DNA of 64,000 nucleotides from Adiantum capillus-veneris (taxonomy: Eukaryota > Streptophyta > Polypodiopsida > Polypodiales > Pteridaceae), in NCBI GenBank assembly GCA_014529385.2, contig CM043961.1, positions 12,276,478-12,340,477 of the forward strand, written 5' to 3'. Both the position numbers and the translations under genes were made by a program. Below are positions 1-11,840 of this stretch, piece by piece. How positions within the stretch are numbered: position 1 is the first letter of the stretch; each line of letters starts with the position of its first letter. Below the pieces are notes generated by a model that was not told the origin of the DNA, searched no databases, and saw only the letters and a list, made by a program, of their open reading frames with translations.

Positions 1-1077
1 TGTTTCTACCCAAGGTGCTTCTTGATGCATATAACAAGAATATGTGATCACAACAAATTTTGGATGTCAAAATTGCTCAGAATCACCACTTTTGGGAAAA
101 TATTTCTCTGAAAGAGTAACATCCCCTTAACTCTCAGTCTATATGTCCAAATGACATGAGCTTTGGTGTGTGTGTCCAACACAACATGCAGAATATGGGT
201 ATGATGCCAAAACTTGATTTTTGCTTCCAGAATCACTCTCTAGACATCCTACGCGTAGGATATCTACTGATGAAATTTGTGGCAGAATTCATTCACAGGC
301 ATCCCCAAGTCTTGAGCACTACTTTTCAAGCATTCCTACCAGTTTTTATGCAAAATTGTGCTCAGAATCTTAAGTTTCTTATTTTCGCGTTTTTGACACT
401 CCGTCTTCGGTCTTTTGGGTGTCAAGAGTTGGTCAAAACTTTAGTTTCAATGTATACTTAGGGTAAACCCCCCCTTCTGAACACACTGGTCAACTCAGTT
501 TTCCCAAATTCCCTGCCAAAAGTGCCCTGGAGACATCCTACGCGTAGGATGTCTACTGTCTTAAAATGCAATTTTTTTCTGGCAGTAGTACTCCCTATGC
601 TCTATAGAGCTCTCAGCAATAATCATAGAAAATTTTTGGACTTCAAATCAGCTTCCAAACACAATTTACCGTCGTTCCTACTTAGCGTTTTCCACTTTTC
701 TGATGAGCCTAACAGCAAATAAGACATGCATAAAGTACTCTAGATCAGCAATCAAGATATCCTACTTACCCTACTCTTACTCATCATGTGAGATGGTGAT
801 TTTGATGCCTTGGTTGCTTCCTAGCCTCACACAGACTCTCAAGTCAACCTACCACCACATCTACCACTCCAACTCCTACTCTCTACACCACAACCAACTA
901 CTACCTAATACTACCTAAGACGAAGGATCTAGGCCAGACACACGCTCCCTAAACTCCCTCTAAGACCAAAAGAGTCCACCACTCTCCGATCCTATCTAAA
1001 AGAATGAATATACTCTGGCAAGCCAGAGGGACTTCTATCCTCAAGGACTAGTCTCGGTCACCTACTTAGGGCCCTCG
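1..1077 (-). mobile_element. Leader/internal region of a minus-strand LTR retrotransposon
   Basis: This stretch lies on the internal side of the tRNA-Asp-like primer site at 1078-1095, so in minus orientation it is the untranslated leader of an LTR element that continues past the left edge. No gag or pol motif is readable in any frame; short open frames are unremarkable. It holds two copies of a CGCG-centred palindrome (242-265 and 531-554). The assignment is by position next to the primer site, not by protein similarity. Confidence 0.6.
531..554. repeat. 24-bp perfect palindrome (second copy at 242-265)
   Basis: Positions 531-554 read the same on both strands; the half-site is AGACATCCTACG. 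Positions 242-265 are the same palindrome with one mismatched pair. A half-site (ACGCGTAGGATGTCT) recurs at 1421-1435 inside the LTR. The centre is ACGCGT, an MluI site. Function unknown; possible protein-binding or structured leader element. Confidence 0.8.
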
Positions 1078-1095
1078 TCCCCGGCAACGGCGCCA
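1078..1095 (-). other. tRNA-Asp-like primer binding site
   Basis: On the minus strand this reads TGGCGCCGTTGCCGGGGA, the complement of a plant tRNA-Asp 3' end as known from gypsy elements such as Athila. It lies one base from the LTR end at 1097, the normal spacing, and fixes the element's orientation as minus. Confidence 0.9.
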
Positions 1096-1096
1096 A

Positions 1097-1897
1097 TGTT
1101 GGATGGATACGCCGTGACGGACGTCAGCATAGCGAGAACTCACCTAGCATATAATGTCAAATGAGGACGAAGCTCGACCCGCAGGCGCGTGGAAGCAAGC
1201 AAAGGGTGTCAATCTCTACTCGACCGACTACAGAGATATCAAATCTACATGCCATCGGTTCTGTGAATGTGAAAGTCTCCTATGATGCTACCACAAGCCA
1301 AAAGCCCATTAGACGTTCTCGAAACGTTACGAAACTTGAGGGATATCCTATCAACACCAATAGGCCACTCTCCCTAAGGTCCGTGACCAAAAAAACCTAC
1401 TCAATACCCTCCGTGCAAAAACGCGTAGGATGTCTGGCCGGTTTTTGCAGGTCGACGTTTTCGAAAACTAAAGTGCCTAATGTGTAGCTCTACTCGCTCT
1501 GATCGCGTGGATATGCTGAAATGCAAAAACGGACAACAGTTACTCACCGAAACTCCAAAAGTAGCTCGCGAGTGAATCTGCCAAAACACAGACGAACGCG
1601 CGTGATGTAAGCATCAACGCGTAGCTCTCCTCGTGGGAAACACACTGCTCCTCTCCATTTGCGATTCCGAACACTGTAGCTCCTGTAGCACACACACACA
1701 CTCTCTCTCACTCTCTCGCAGTCTCCCAATGACACAGAAGATCAGATTTATTAGAAAGTTCCCTTTACAAAGCTTTAGGTCTTGGCTTATATACTAAGCC
1801 TTAGAAAACCTAATGTCCGACCAAAATGACCTTATTTGTCCCTAGGCTTCTATAGAGCTTAATTACAACACCATGAGCTGGCTTTGCTCATCCAACA
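1097..1897 (-). mobile_element. 5' LTR of a minus-strand LTR retrotransposon
   Basis: The 801-bp segment starts (minus strand) with TGTTGGATG and ends with CATCCAACA, a 9-bp terminal inverted repeat with canonical TG...CA ends, directly beside the primer site. A TATA-like stretch near 1785-1795 on the minus strand could be the U3 promoter. A short CA/CT tract lies at 1690-1720. The partner LTR is outside the window, so no target duplication can be checked. Confidence 0.85.
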
Positions 1898-2149
1898 AGC
1901 ATCTGTGGCCTCAATACAATTGTTGACTTAAAATATGAAGTTCCCGTAAACATTACAAAAGTGCCCGTAATGGCTCAAAATGATAATAACGTGATATTTG
2001 ATGATGTCCATGAGCTTGTATCTTCACATTACAACATCCATCTTCGTCTTCATCATTTCATCAGCATCTTTATTTGGAATCTTTAGAGAATCTTTGAGGG
2101 ATCTTTATGGAATCTTTGTGGAAGCGTTGTTGAAAGGTTGACCTTTCAA

Positions 2150-2445
2150 CAGTGTGTTGTATCACTTAATGCACCTTTCAACTACACTTTGGTTTGTATT
2201 TATGCCTCCAATTCTATGTCTAAAATGGGTTTCATCTGGTAAAAAATTTGTTCTCTACTTAACCCTCTTGTGTTAGTTGGAGACTTTAATATGGTCACAG
2301 CATCATTTGAGAAATGGAAATCCTTGGGGCAAGTTATTCAAGGTAATGAGAAAATCACTTCGGAGGGTGTATGACAAGCTTACTTTAATGGATGTGTCAG
2401 AGTCAATTGGTTTTACCTGGGCCAATGCTACCCTTGGACAAAGTA
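2150..2445 (+). pseudogene. LINE endonuclease fragment
   Basis: Joined across small breaks, the plus strand encodes a stretch like the C-terminal half of the APE-type endonuclease of plant L1-like LINEs: a strand ending in VCIYASN, then LVGDFNMV (the conserved GDFN motif) and later SIGFTWAN. The rest of ORF2 is absent here. The frame is disrupted and stops where the 2437-2732 repeat begins, so the LINE was broken there. A LINE RT piece at 60.9-61.6 kb is a separate fragment. Confidence 0.7.
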
Positions 2446-2732
2446 ATGAACACAATGAGAAACATTATACTTCATTGCCGAAAGGTAAGGTTCAAGAGAC
2501 CAAACACACAAGAACAATAGTGATATTCATCATCATCAGGTACACATAACAGAATGAACAATACATCATCTCCATCACTCATTACATAAGGCTTCATTAT
2601 ACATACATAGACATATAGTACATAGTGCATGTTTCTTATAGGCCAGCTTCCAACGCATCGATACAGACAGTTATGTCTTTTTCAATCACATGCCGTTTCA
2701 TCCTACTACTAAGGTTCCCTCTAGCCTAACAT
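2437..2732 (+). repeat. ~300-bp inverted repeat, left copy (retroelement leader/gag start)
   Basis: This segment matches 6430-6740 in inverted orientation, from GGACAAAGTAATG through the start of a frame beginning MPFHPT-KVPS. Flanks differ on both sides. It looks like the leader plus first gag codons of one retroelement family present twice in opposite orientation. Divergence is moderate, with many substitutions and small indels. Confidence 0.75.
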
Positions 2733-3399
2733 TTGGCATGCATGGAGGACCTGATCCCACATTACAAAAGCTACTCCCCATAAAAGGAATCAAAAAGTAG
2801 AATAATAGGGGGAGGTGGCTTTAGGTTTACATACTGCCCCGTAATTATGCGAACGGCTGATAATTTGGGTAATTGTGATGCAACAGTGAAGAAGCTTCAG
2901 CCCACCAAGATGGAGCCGACAAATTGAACAGATTCAAAGAATCTGCACACTAATTGAGAAAGAAGGGAGTTTGTCGGAAAAGAGTCTTGTACTTCCGGAC
3001 GTTATGGTTATGTGTCTCCAATTCCTCCTTCAGTTATTCCTCCTCCTCCTTGCTCAACATCACTTGCGCCTTGAGGGTGTCTAGCTTCATCTCCGTCACA
3101 CACAGAGCCACCTCAGATTTTGTAACCGATTGAGAGGGTCGACATTAGATACAGGGACTAAAAAATTAATGCTCTGGGGGTTTGGGGTACATCACTAGCT
3201 TTCCTCTTACCCTGATGCGGCGAGCCCATTGTTGCCCCACCCGGTTTGTCCTCTAGTGAGGGAAGTGCCGAAACACCGGAAAACGATTTAAGTGTCGACT
3301 GCCACTTGTGGATCTATCCTTCCCAATGTACTTGAATGTCCTCTTTTAACAGAGAGATGACAAAATCCAGATCATCTTTAGTTAAAGGGAGAAAATCAA

Positions 3400-4161
3400 T
3401 ACTAGCTTTCTGGTAAGCCATGTTCAAGGCATAATTAGCAAGGTGTCGTGTTCTTTTGAGACAGACTTGGCAAACTCCGCACGTCATTCTTCTGCCATTG
3501 TGACTGCCTCAATCGCTTCCTAGGCTTGATGTTGTGCTTACTCTTCACGTTGGTCGAATCCAAATGCATGCAATTTGGATTTGTGTAGCTGATTTTTCAT
3601 TTGCACAAGACCTTGAGTAAGAGATTGGTTTTGGGAAGTAAGCTCCACAATCTGTTGCTTTTGTGGGGGTATCCCTTGTCGTTGATGTTGCTGATTCTGT
3701 CAGTGCCTTCTCACTTGATACATGAACTGTAAACAATCTGTGACATGCTGGGTTTGTAGTTGGTAACGAGGCTGGGACCAAGGATAGACCACATTTTAAC
3801 CAGATCTAGTTCTTAGTTGTTGTAGCTTTGCATGAAATTGGGATGTCCTTGTCTCCTTTACTTGTTCATGGGTTCCCCCAACACTTGATGCAACTTGAGT
3901 GGTGACTAGCATAGCCATTGTTGACACTGAACTATCTGACACTGATACAACTGCTGAAGAGGTTGAAATCGGAGTCGATGATTGTAAGAACACAGTCCTC
4001 AACTGGCATTCATGGTTTGCCCTATTACTGTCACTGTAGATTGGGATGCAAACAATGCCTGCAGACGCCTCTCCATCATCTCTTACTTCTACTTCTTGGT
4101 AGGTGGGTGTTGTACTCCCTCTTCCACATGAGAATTTGTTGCTCTCTTTGATGTTGCACAA
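3400..4161 (-). pseudogene. Decayed coding region with coiled-coil segment, probably gag-like
   Basis: One minus-strand frame runs from 4161 through 3723 and on toward 3400 with several stops. It begins MCNIKESNKF, is Ser/Thr-rich for about 110 residues, then becomes Gln-rich and heptad-like (QQIVELTSQNQSLTQGLV), as in a coiled coil. No catalytic motif is visible. Position among LTR debris suggests a retroelement gag or accessory protein; this is inference. A related charged, heptad-like reading continues weakly toward 3000. Confidence 0.4.
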
Positions 4162-4339
4162 ACAATAACAACGTTACTTGTGGAGTCAACAATGACAGGA
4201 CTCTCCCAGTCCAAAAGTAGCCAGTGACGAAGGAAATTTGGAATGGCGGCCTCTACACCAAAACAAACTCCATTGCGCCACAAGGGAAATGAGATAAGGG
4301 CACCACCTAGTCTTGGAAGCGTGGGCTAGGACCGCTACA

Positions 4340-4342
<3 letters not shown>

Positions 4343-4405
<63 letters not shown>
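4343..4405. repeat. (GA)n microsatellite
   Basis: Uninterrupted GA dinucleotide run of about 31 units. Long GA/CT tracts recur in many elements of this window. Confidence 0.95.
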
Positions 4406-4407
<2 letters not shown>

Positions 4408-4429
4408 ACTATGAATGAAGCATTAACCT

Positions 4430-5560
4430 TAGTGTGTGTACAAGGAATGGATGACTTCAAACACTCCCAACACAAATAGTCATGTAGATTACCAAACAAC
4501 CACTCAAGGATTAGCCAAGATCACATCAAGCACTCTCACACACATCTAAAAGATTTCTCTTAATTAACATAAGTAAGAGGAGGAGAGGTTACTAGCATGA
4601 AACAATTTGCACTCTAGAATGTGCAAGAATAGAGTGAATGAATGAGCTTATGGGCTCATGGTGAGTGAAACAAAGACTCAATGGGGCTGAGGGAGGCTTG
4701 AAATTACAAAGGGGAAGGCCTCTTTATATAGGAAAGAGAGTGATTAGGAGTGAGGTTAAGATCCAAGTGTAATTTTTACAAATGAAGCTTGATTAGGGAC
4801 ATTCAACCAATGAAGAAGCTCCTTCCAAGTGATTTGTTGACCAATTAGCTCCATCATCACTTGTGTTGTCTTCACTCCTTCCTCCATAGCTTGAGTCCAA
4901 GAGCTTCCTTATTTTAAAATGTAAAGAATCTACATAAAATCAATACATATCTAGTAATAATAGAAAGGGGTTGAATGAGAACTTATGAATTACAACAAGA
5001 TTAAGCATGACTTGAGAGGTGATTAGAAGAGGAATTTTGATGGGTTTTTTGAGCTTGAGAGAGAGGAGGAAGGAGAGGAGGGTGAGAAGACTAATGGCTG
5101 ATTTTTAGAGAAGGTCTCAATGTGGAAAAGGAAGGGTGTGTGTGTGTAAAGGTAGAGGGGGTGGTCTCCACCACAGTTGAAAAAACTGGCGTCCGCCATT
5201 TTGGCCATATCTCCTAGACCGTAGATGCAAAAATTATAAAAAAAATATGGCCAGAATCTCCAGCTCATCAGCTACAACTTTGATGGAGACAACTTTTCTT
5301 GGATCGGAGTGGAAGTATTTTTTAAAAATTCAGCAAAATCATGTGTCTGGTTCCTTCCTTTACCAAGTCTTCCACTTGGGTCCCATTTGTTTGAATCATC
5401 ATATGGCTCCAAAGCCATGATGATATGAGCCACTCATGACCCTTGAATCATGGGTGCATGGCTCCATAACCACATCATATCTTTTCTTTTCACATTTACA
5501 TATTTTCCCTTCCCTTTACCACTAGGTTCTGCCTCTTCCTTTCACCTCCGGTGAACTAGT
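4430..5560 (-). mobile_element. LTR-like noncoding sequence
   Basis: No coding frame. On the minus strand a TATA-like CTATATAAAGAGGCC lies near 4720-4735, followed by sequence typical of plant LTR R/U5 regions. It sits between two gag-like frames on the same strand. Neither end nor a partner LTR was found, so the boundaries are approximate. Confidence 0.35.
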
Positions 5561-5626
5561 CAAGAAAAAATTCCTATCAAATCATTTTTTTTAAATTTTT
5601 CCAAGAGGTTGTTCTCACTCTTTCTT

Positions 5627-6490
5627 TTATTGTAAACCTCTAGAAGCAAGGAAAACCAACAAAATATGATAAACAAAAATTTGTGATAGGCTCGTATCAC
5701 CAGCATTGATGTGATCAGGACATCCACCACAGGCAGAGCTACATATGTCGCAACAAGGGTAAACACTCTTAAGAGTAGAGCCTTCATTTCCCTTCTCTAA
5801 AAAAAGAAGTTGCAATACCTGGACCACTTTCGTGTTTACTGCTTGGCCTCTATCCATCATTCTTGCTACCCTGCTGGCTTCTATGAACACCTACTGGATC
5901 AAAATTTCTACCCAACTTACTCCCCTCTGACAGCTTTGCTGCAAAAATCATACCTTGGGCTTCTCACAAGATATTGCACACTTTAGCCATAAGCTAGACT
6001 CCTTCCACCAACACCCATCCGAGGAATATCTATCTTCTAAGTCCTCACATCCATGTAGTCTGAATTCATTACTAGTAAGATTCCCATAGCCTGTGATAAT
6101 CTCCTGCATGGTTGTCTTATCTGCAGGGATAATGACACCTGTAGTAGCTGCGAGACAACACTTACCTTGCACCAGATGAGCCGACAACTAGTGAGGCTCA
6201 CCATACACGTGAATAATGTCTTGGATGTCCTTTGCTACCAATACCTGCATAATCAGAAGAGTGTGTGGGTGAGGAGGCTGTACCTGTGCCCAACCAATCA
6301 ATGTTTACTCAAGTAGCCGTCTACGCTCGAGCCAAATCTTCATCGTCTCAGTCATCTGAATGTTGATTGGAGTTAAGGCTTTCATACTCTCCAACCCTAC
6401 AAATGGAGCCATCGAGCTATTGTACGCAGATGATTGAAGAAATGTTAGGCCTGAGGGAACCTTAGCAGTAGGATGAAAGGGCATTTGCAT
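5627..6490 (-). pseudogene. Decayed gag-like reading frame
   Basis: A single minus-strand frame of about 288 codons starts at 6490 (MQMPFHPTAKVPS) and runs to 5627 with only a few stops; open stretches at 6490-6305, 6187-5948 and 5890-5627 share one frame. Near its end lies a Cys-rich stretch (CCDICSSACGGCPDH) recalling a degenerate retroviral-type zinc knuckle. The first residues recur in the inverted repeat at 2690-2732. Most likely a retrotransposon gag disabled by point mutations; the family is not recognised. Confidence 0.45.
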
Positions 6491-6740
6491 GGATTGGAAA
6501 AGGTATAACTATCTATGATGATGAGTTGGAATCCGGCCTATAAGAAACATGCATTGTGTATGGTATGTCTATGTATGTATAGAAGAGACTTATGTACTAA
6601 GTGATGGAGATGATGTATTATTCATTTTTTTCTGTGTATCTGATGAAAATGAGCATCACTATTGTTCCTGTGTATTTGGTCTCTTGAACCTTACCTTTTG
6701 GAAATGAAGTATTATGTTTCCCATTCTGTTCATTACTTTG
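6430..6740 (-). repeat. ~300-bp inverted repeat, right copy
   Basis: Inverted partner of 2437-2732; includes the start of the gag-like frame at 6490 and its upstream leader. Confidence 0.75.
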
Positions 6741-6824
6741 TCCAACATAACACTGGCGACCACGATCAACCACGAATCGACAGTACTTACGGAGTCAAGG
6801 CTCATGGCACTGACCACTGAGGCA

Positions 6825-6836
6825 CGATTGATACCA
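6825..6836 (-). other. Possible tRNA-iMet-like primer site
   Basis: Minus strand TGGTATCAATCG resembles the initiator-Met primer site. The plus strand next to it, from 6837, starts TGTTGTGG as an LTR end would. If real it would prime the element whose gag-like frame starts at 6490. Only 8 bases match well, and an open frame crosses it. Confidence 0.3.
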
Positions 6837-7252
6837 TGTTGTGGTGGACAGGGTCTCATGATCCACCTTCTCCCATTATCCTTTTGCCCACGCAGAAACG
6901 CAAATTGTGGCAATCCGGCATAACCTGAGATGCCACTCTAGCAGAATCAAAATACCCATGGGGAAAAAGGGCGCTTTAGGGCGCTTTAACTGGATACAAT
7001 CAAAGTTACAGGCATGTTTGCCCAAGTAGACCTAGCCAAATTGAGTTGGTTTAAAGAAGAATGACGCAAATCCAAATCCGCTCTAGAATTCCTACAAATC
7101 GCTCCTCCTTCTCCGAGTCAGGCTTATGAATCAGATGGTGTCGATCCTTCCGAACCCCTTTTGCCGATACTAGTAGGATTGAGCCTTAGAGGGAGTGTGG
7201 CTGCAATTGCGGGTACTATACTAGTTGTTGTTGCAAGCCCAGATCCTAGTGG

Positions 7253-8761
7253 GTGTGCCCCTCTATTCCGAATTCCATTGTACCGATTGGAGGACCAAGT
7301 GCGCCTGCGGGATTTCCGTTCGGGATTCCGACGGTTACAATTGTTCTTGTTTTGATTGGACTGGCAATCTTGGAAGTTTTCGACATGGCAAGACCAGAAG
7401 GTAAGCAGCATGGTCTCAAGTACAACAAATTAGCAAGAAAATCCGATGAAGATCCGGATTCACATGTTCAATCCTTTAAAAAGGGTATGCGCTATTGGAT
7501 GGTAGTGGTGATGTGGTGCATAAGGAAGCAGTATTTGAAATTCCCATGAGTGGAAAAGCTTCAAAGTGGCTTGCAAAATATCTGATCGATTATTTCAAAA
7601 CTTTTTTGAGCATTGTTGCAGCGTAATATTGTATGGAGAAAACGACTTCTTAGATACTAGAGCTCTTGCCAGTGTTCAAGAAAAATGTGTCTCAGCTTAA
7701 TATCGTGCCGTTCTCAATTTCAAAAATGTCAGTTGAGGGCAAGCGCAAAGGGAGAGATTCCAACCCAAAAGAGAGAGAAATATTGTAAAAAACAAATTTC
7801 TACTTGGCAAATTAAAAAAAAGGAATTTTGTATGTTTGGAAAATAGGTTTTTCCTGAACACTAGCGCTTACGGTTGTGCAAGCAGAAAAGATTTGATGTG
7901 GAAACTTACACAACTAAGCTCCACATGTTACTCAGAGAGTGCGGACAACACGTCCAATGGACAAGATGCTGAATTCTTATTGTGTCTGGTGTTTGCAAAA
8001 GAGTCTTTGCACCGCACTGGCTACAATTGACCTAGAAATGGTACCACTTGAATGGGTTATGCTGGTAGCTCAGGTGGTGGAGAGATCTTTGGGTGTTTCC
8101 CATTCAAAGAAATCCAAGAAACAATCAGCCAAAAGTGACTTCAAAGATGACGCAGACAATGAATCAAAAGAGGATGCGAGCTTGGAAGAGGATGAAGATC
8201 CTTCTGCATGATCAACAAAGACCAGGAAGACAAAAAGAAGGCCTTGACGAAGGCGGTAGGAAAGGGAAAAACCTCAGGAGCAGACATCTCAAAATTACAC
8301 TTAATCAAATATGGGGATGACGATCATGCTACCAAACAACGACTATGCATTGAATCAACTTTAGTGCAACAATTGTTAAATGAAGAATCACAAAACCAGC
8401 CAATACCGATATAATTCCTGGAATATGGCCAATTCTCAAACTTCGCAAAATGAACTGTCGAGTCAAGCAGCTACAAATTCTATAGCAAGGACAACAATAG
8501 GAGACCAAACAAAACTATGCGGGTCCTTTGATTTGAATCAAGGACGTCGATTTGGAGGCTGAGGGGGACTATGGTCTGAGTGGACCAAATTTTTACCCAC
8601 CAAGGCAAAAGTGTTGCTCATTCTGTTTGGATGATGATCATTGGTGCAGTGAGTGTAAGGAGACTGTGAAATATGACCACAAGAAAGCGGAGAAAGGTAA
8701 AGGATCCATTACAAACATGGTGTCCATTGAAATCATGATAGTAGAGGAAGAAATAGCATAA
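7253..8761 (+). pseudogene. Retrotransposon gag, frameshifted
   Basis: The frame at 7253-7549 encodes a Pro/Gly-rich start, then DPDSHVQSFKKGMRYWM, like the start of the retrotransposon gag domain (DPxxHV...F...M). Homology continues in other frames past 7549 (SGKASKWLAKYL). A CCHC zinc knuckle (CSFC-x4-H-x4-C) lies in the 8552-8761 frame. Several frameshifts and stops separate these pieces. Family knowledge: gag forms the particle and binds RNA through the knuckle. A plausible 3' end of the same element is the LTR at 10880, with foreign copia sequence in between. Confidence 0.65.
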
Positions 8762-8764
8762 GAA

Positions 8765-9670
8765 AACCCCCTCTGAAGGAAGAAGCTTGTGAAAGACCAC
8801 ATCACTGCTGAGTAAAACATACTTCTTTATGGGATCATAAAGTTGATATCCTTCAAAAAGAGTATTGCAGTTGACAAAAAACATTCTCTTGGAATTTGGA
8901 TCAAACTTTCCCCTCCGCTCCTTTGGTACATGGATGTATTCGTCACTCCCAAATATCCAAGAATGAGAGACAACACGCTTTCTACCAAAGCAAGCCTCAA
9001 ATGGGGTCTTGCCTGGAATTGAAGAGGTCAGAGATCAATTTATGGTATGAACCGTTGTTGCAACTACTTCCGTCCATAAAGACTTTGGCAGGTTTTGATG
9101 CTCAATCACAGTCCGCGCCATCTCAAGCATTGTCCTATTCTTCCACTCCACAACTCCATTCTCTGAGGGAAATCCGATATTCACAACCTCTCGCTTGTTG
9201 CCATGCTCTGCATAAAATTGAATGAATTCTTTGGAGGTAAACTCCCCACCTTTGTCTGATCAAATTGTCATCAACAATTCATTGCTCTCCTTCTCCACAA
9301 GAGCACACAATTTTTGAAGAAACCAAAAGTTTCTGACTTGTGTTGTAGAAAATATAACCAAGTAAAGTGGCTGAAACTGTCCACCAACAACATGAAATAG
9401 AGAGATTTGCCAAGGGAAGGACTCTACATAGATCCACAAAGATCGGTGTGAACCAAATCCAAAATGAAAAGAGCTTGGCATGTAGCATGCTTCTAAATAG
9501 CATCTCAATGTTGCTTCCCACTAATGCAAGTAATGCATTTTCCATGCTTACTCCCAACATCTCAGGTGATCTTGTAAGCATCTGCTCAACAAAAAGCAAT
9601 TCAAAGAGCATCATTGTTCAAATGACCAAATATGTAATGCCAAAGATCACTTGTAGGTATCTTGGTCGCT
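8765..9670 (-). pseudogene. Ty1/copia polyprotein fragment (pre-integrase to integrase)
   Basis: Read on the minus strand: a GAG-pre-integrase motif (LWHYIFGHLN, about 9650-9620), integrase-core remnants with SDKGGEFTSKEF near 9240-9260, then the typical copia segment GYQLYDPIKKYVLLSSDVVFH at 8770-8850. Frames change repeatedly and stops are common. Protease, RT and RNase H are absent. It is a truncated copy, opposite in direction to the gag on its left. Confidence 0.75.
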
Positions 9671-10040
9671 GAAGAAAGAGCATGGAGCTTTGGACATGTG
9701 GCTTAGCCAAGCTTAATAAACAAAGACTAGAGTCAACTTACTAAATGAGGAAGAGTTGATCCAACCTTAGTCTTTAGCTTTTCACTTTCATCTAATAAAA
9801 ACCATAAAGTTATCCTTTTATTAATTAGCTCGGGTATGCATGGTTGAATAAAGGCAAAGCAATTTTTATTTAGAATGACTCGAAAAACCAATGTGACTCC
9901 CTAATATCAAATTAGTTTAAAGACGCTTCAAATCCAAAATTACTTGAATGATAATAATGCCTACTTGGTTCTTGAGAGGTTTGAGATGTTGTATGTGGGA
10001 GTAAGAAGAATGGACGAACACTAGAAGATTCAAAAGTATC
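9671..10040. other. No gene seen
   Basis: AT-rich sequence without recognisable coding, repeat or RNA features. Confidence 0.5.
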
Positions 10041-10639
10041 ATGATATGGAAGAATGTGAGCACCCAACCCACCCCAATGATCACAGCCCCTCAAACGTCA
10101 TTTCATTTGGTCAAGATTCTTCAGAAAAGGATGCATACTGAAAATGAAATGGTGATGCACTATAAAGAAGTTGTACCAGGCTCACTTGTACTAATATATG
10201 ATTCACCTATGCATGAGTTTGAAAGAACTACCAAAGTTCTAATCAGTGATCTACCAATTTTACAATGAACTTGTAGAAAGATAAGATATGTTTGGATAGT
10301 AGACCATATTCAAGACTGAAATGAATCTTCCAATGTCTATGAATAACATGGAAATCAGTGCTCAAAGACAGTGAAAAGAAAGATACAATTACTAAGTTGA
10401 AGAATGATCTTGTCAACTTTAGAGTGATGATGACTCAATTTAGAGAGGTATTTAAAACCTTGGTCAAAGCCAGGTGGACGACAACTACATCTCGATGTCA
10501 TAAGTCTCCCCAAGCAAGATTGACCCAAGGAAAGAAAAGACTCCGCGATATAGATACAAAGAAGTATCACCCACTCACACCATATGAAATAGAGATACTA
10601 ACTAAAAGAAAGGAGCAACTCAAGCAAGAGTCCATCTAA
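10041..10639 (+). pseudogene. Unrecognised decayed frames, possibly polyprotein tail
   Basis: Two open stretches (10041-10268 and 10358-10639). The first contains VVPGSLVLIYDSPMHEFE, loosely like the integrase C-terminal GDLVLVYDS region of gypsy elements. The second is Lys/Arg-rich and unrecognised. A polypurine tract and LTR follow at 10868-10880, which would suit the end of a retrotransposon. The protein similarity is weak. Confidence 0.3.
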
Positions 10640-10867
10640 TAATAATAACCATGAAGAAGAATGCATCCACCCAAATTTCCTAGAATCAGATGGTGACGAG
10701 GGAAGTAGAAACCAATTGTTTGCAAGCCACCAAATCCATTTGCATAGAAGCAACCTAATCAAGTTCAGAGGCCGTAGTGAAGAAGGCACCAGATAAGAGG
10801 AAGGGCACAAACCAAAAATATGAATCCCTCACATATAAATTTTTTGTTATAACAAAAATTCAAGAAC

Positions 10868-11341
10868 GGGGAGGAGGAATGTAGAAGGTGGGAACTATCT
10901 CTTGTCTATAAATTGAGGCTTTTCAAAGTTGCCACCAATGGCTGGATGCCAAGTGGAGGTAGCAGTCTCATATAGTAGTCAAAACCTAGTGTTGACACGT
11001 TTAAATAGGACCTCTCCATCCCATTTTGGGGTCTTCTTGTCTCTTGACTCTTGACTCTTGAGATCTTACCTTTTTAGCTCTTATAGTTTAAGAGCATAGG
11101 AGAGCTTAGGAGCACTTACAACTGGTCTTTATATCATTTGTACTTTTCAATGAATCATTCAAGAGTTCTTAATCTAAAATGTACTCTAAACTATAATTTA
11201 AATCCGAATCATATTTTGGGTTTTTTTCAATCAGTGTTATACAATATAAACTATCCATTTCATTTTAGTCTAGGAGTTTATCTAAAGCTATCTGAAGTCT
11301 GGTTCTCTCATGTGATCGTCTAAAGTCCGAGTCTCTCACAT
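10868..11341 (+). mobile_element. Polypurine tract and 3' LTR (plus strand)
   Basis: A polypurine tract (GGGGAGGAGGAA, 10868-10879) is followed by a TG start at 10880 and a TATA-like TCTATAAATTGAGG about 40 bp on. This is the normal order at the 3' LTR of a plus-strand element. The LTR end is not certain; a CTCACA near 11335-11341 is one candidate. No matching 5' LTR was found. Confidence 0.45.
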
Positions 11342-11597
11342 CTAGTTATCTAAACCTATTAAATTATATGATCCTAAATCTAGAATAATTGTCAAAAAAT
11401 AAATCACTTCAAAATGTAAATGTGACGACAAGGGTCCTCTGGTGGCTATGAAGGCAAGGCCTACCACATGTTAGGTATGGATGCTAGGTAGGGCTATATA
11501 TAAGAGCATGATTGGGAGATTACTAGCATGCCTACCACTCTCTTGCTCTTACATTGCTATTAGAGCTCAAGCCATTATCTTTATCTCTCTAAAGGTG

Positions 11598-11840
11598 GGA
11601 TGAGATTGGAGTGCACTCTATAAAGAATCTACATGTCACATGCGAAGGCATGCAACCTCTGCATGGCACAAGGGGATGCGACACCCTTGCAGGGTAAGGA
11701 GTGGGAGGCCATGAAGGTGATCTTTCTGGCATGTAGGTATTATAGAGAACATGGGCTACAAGGTACCATTGTAGCCTTCTCCCATCTCTAGTCAATGTTG
11801 AAGAGATGCATCCCAACATAGACGTGGGAAGATGATTCAA
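11598..11840. repeat. Direct repeat, copy 1 (copy 2 at 12727-13040)
   Basis: Both copies begin GATGAGATTGGAGTGCACTC and end near ACGTGGGAAG. Copy 2 keeps about 70 bp missing from copy 1. The intervening 11880-12700 has no recognisable gene. The pair lies inside the 11421-15790 LTR element. Confidence 0.8.

Noticed and set aside
7124-7428. Overlapping minus-strand frames of 60-95 codons
   Set aside because: They lie opposite the gag-like frame and have no motif.
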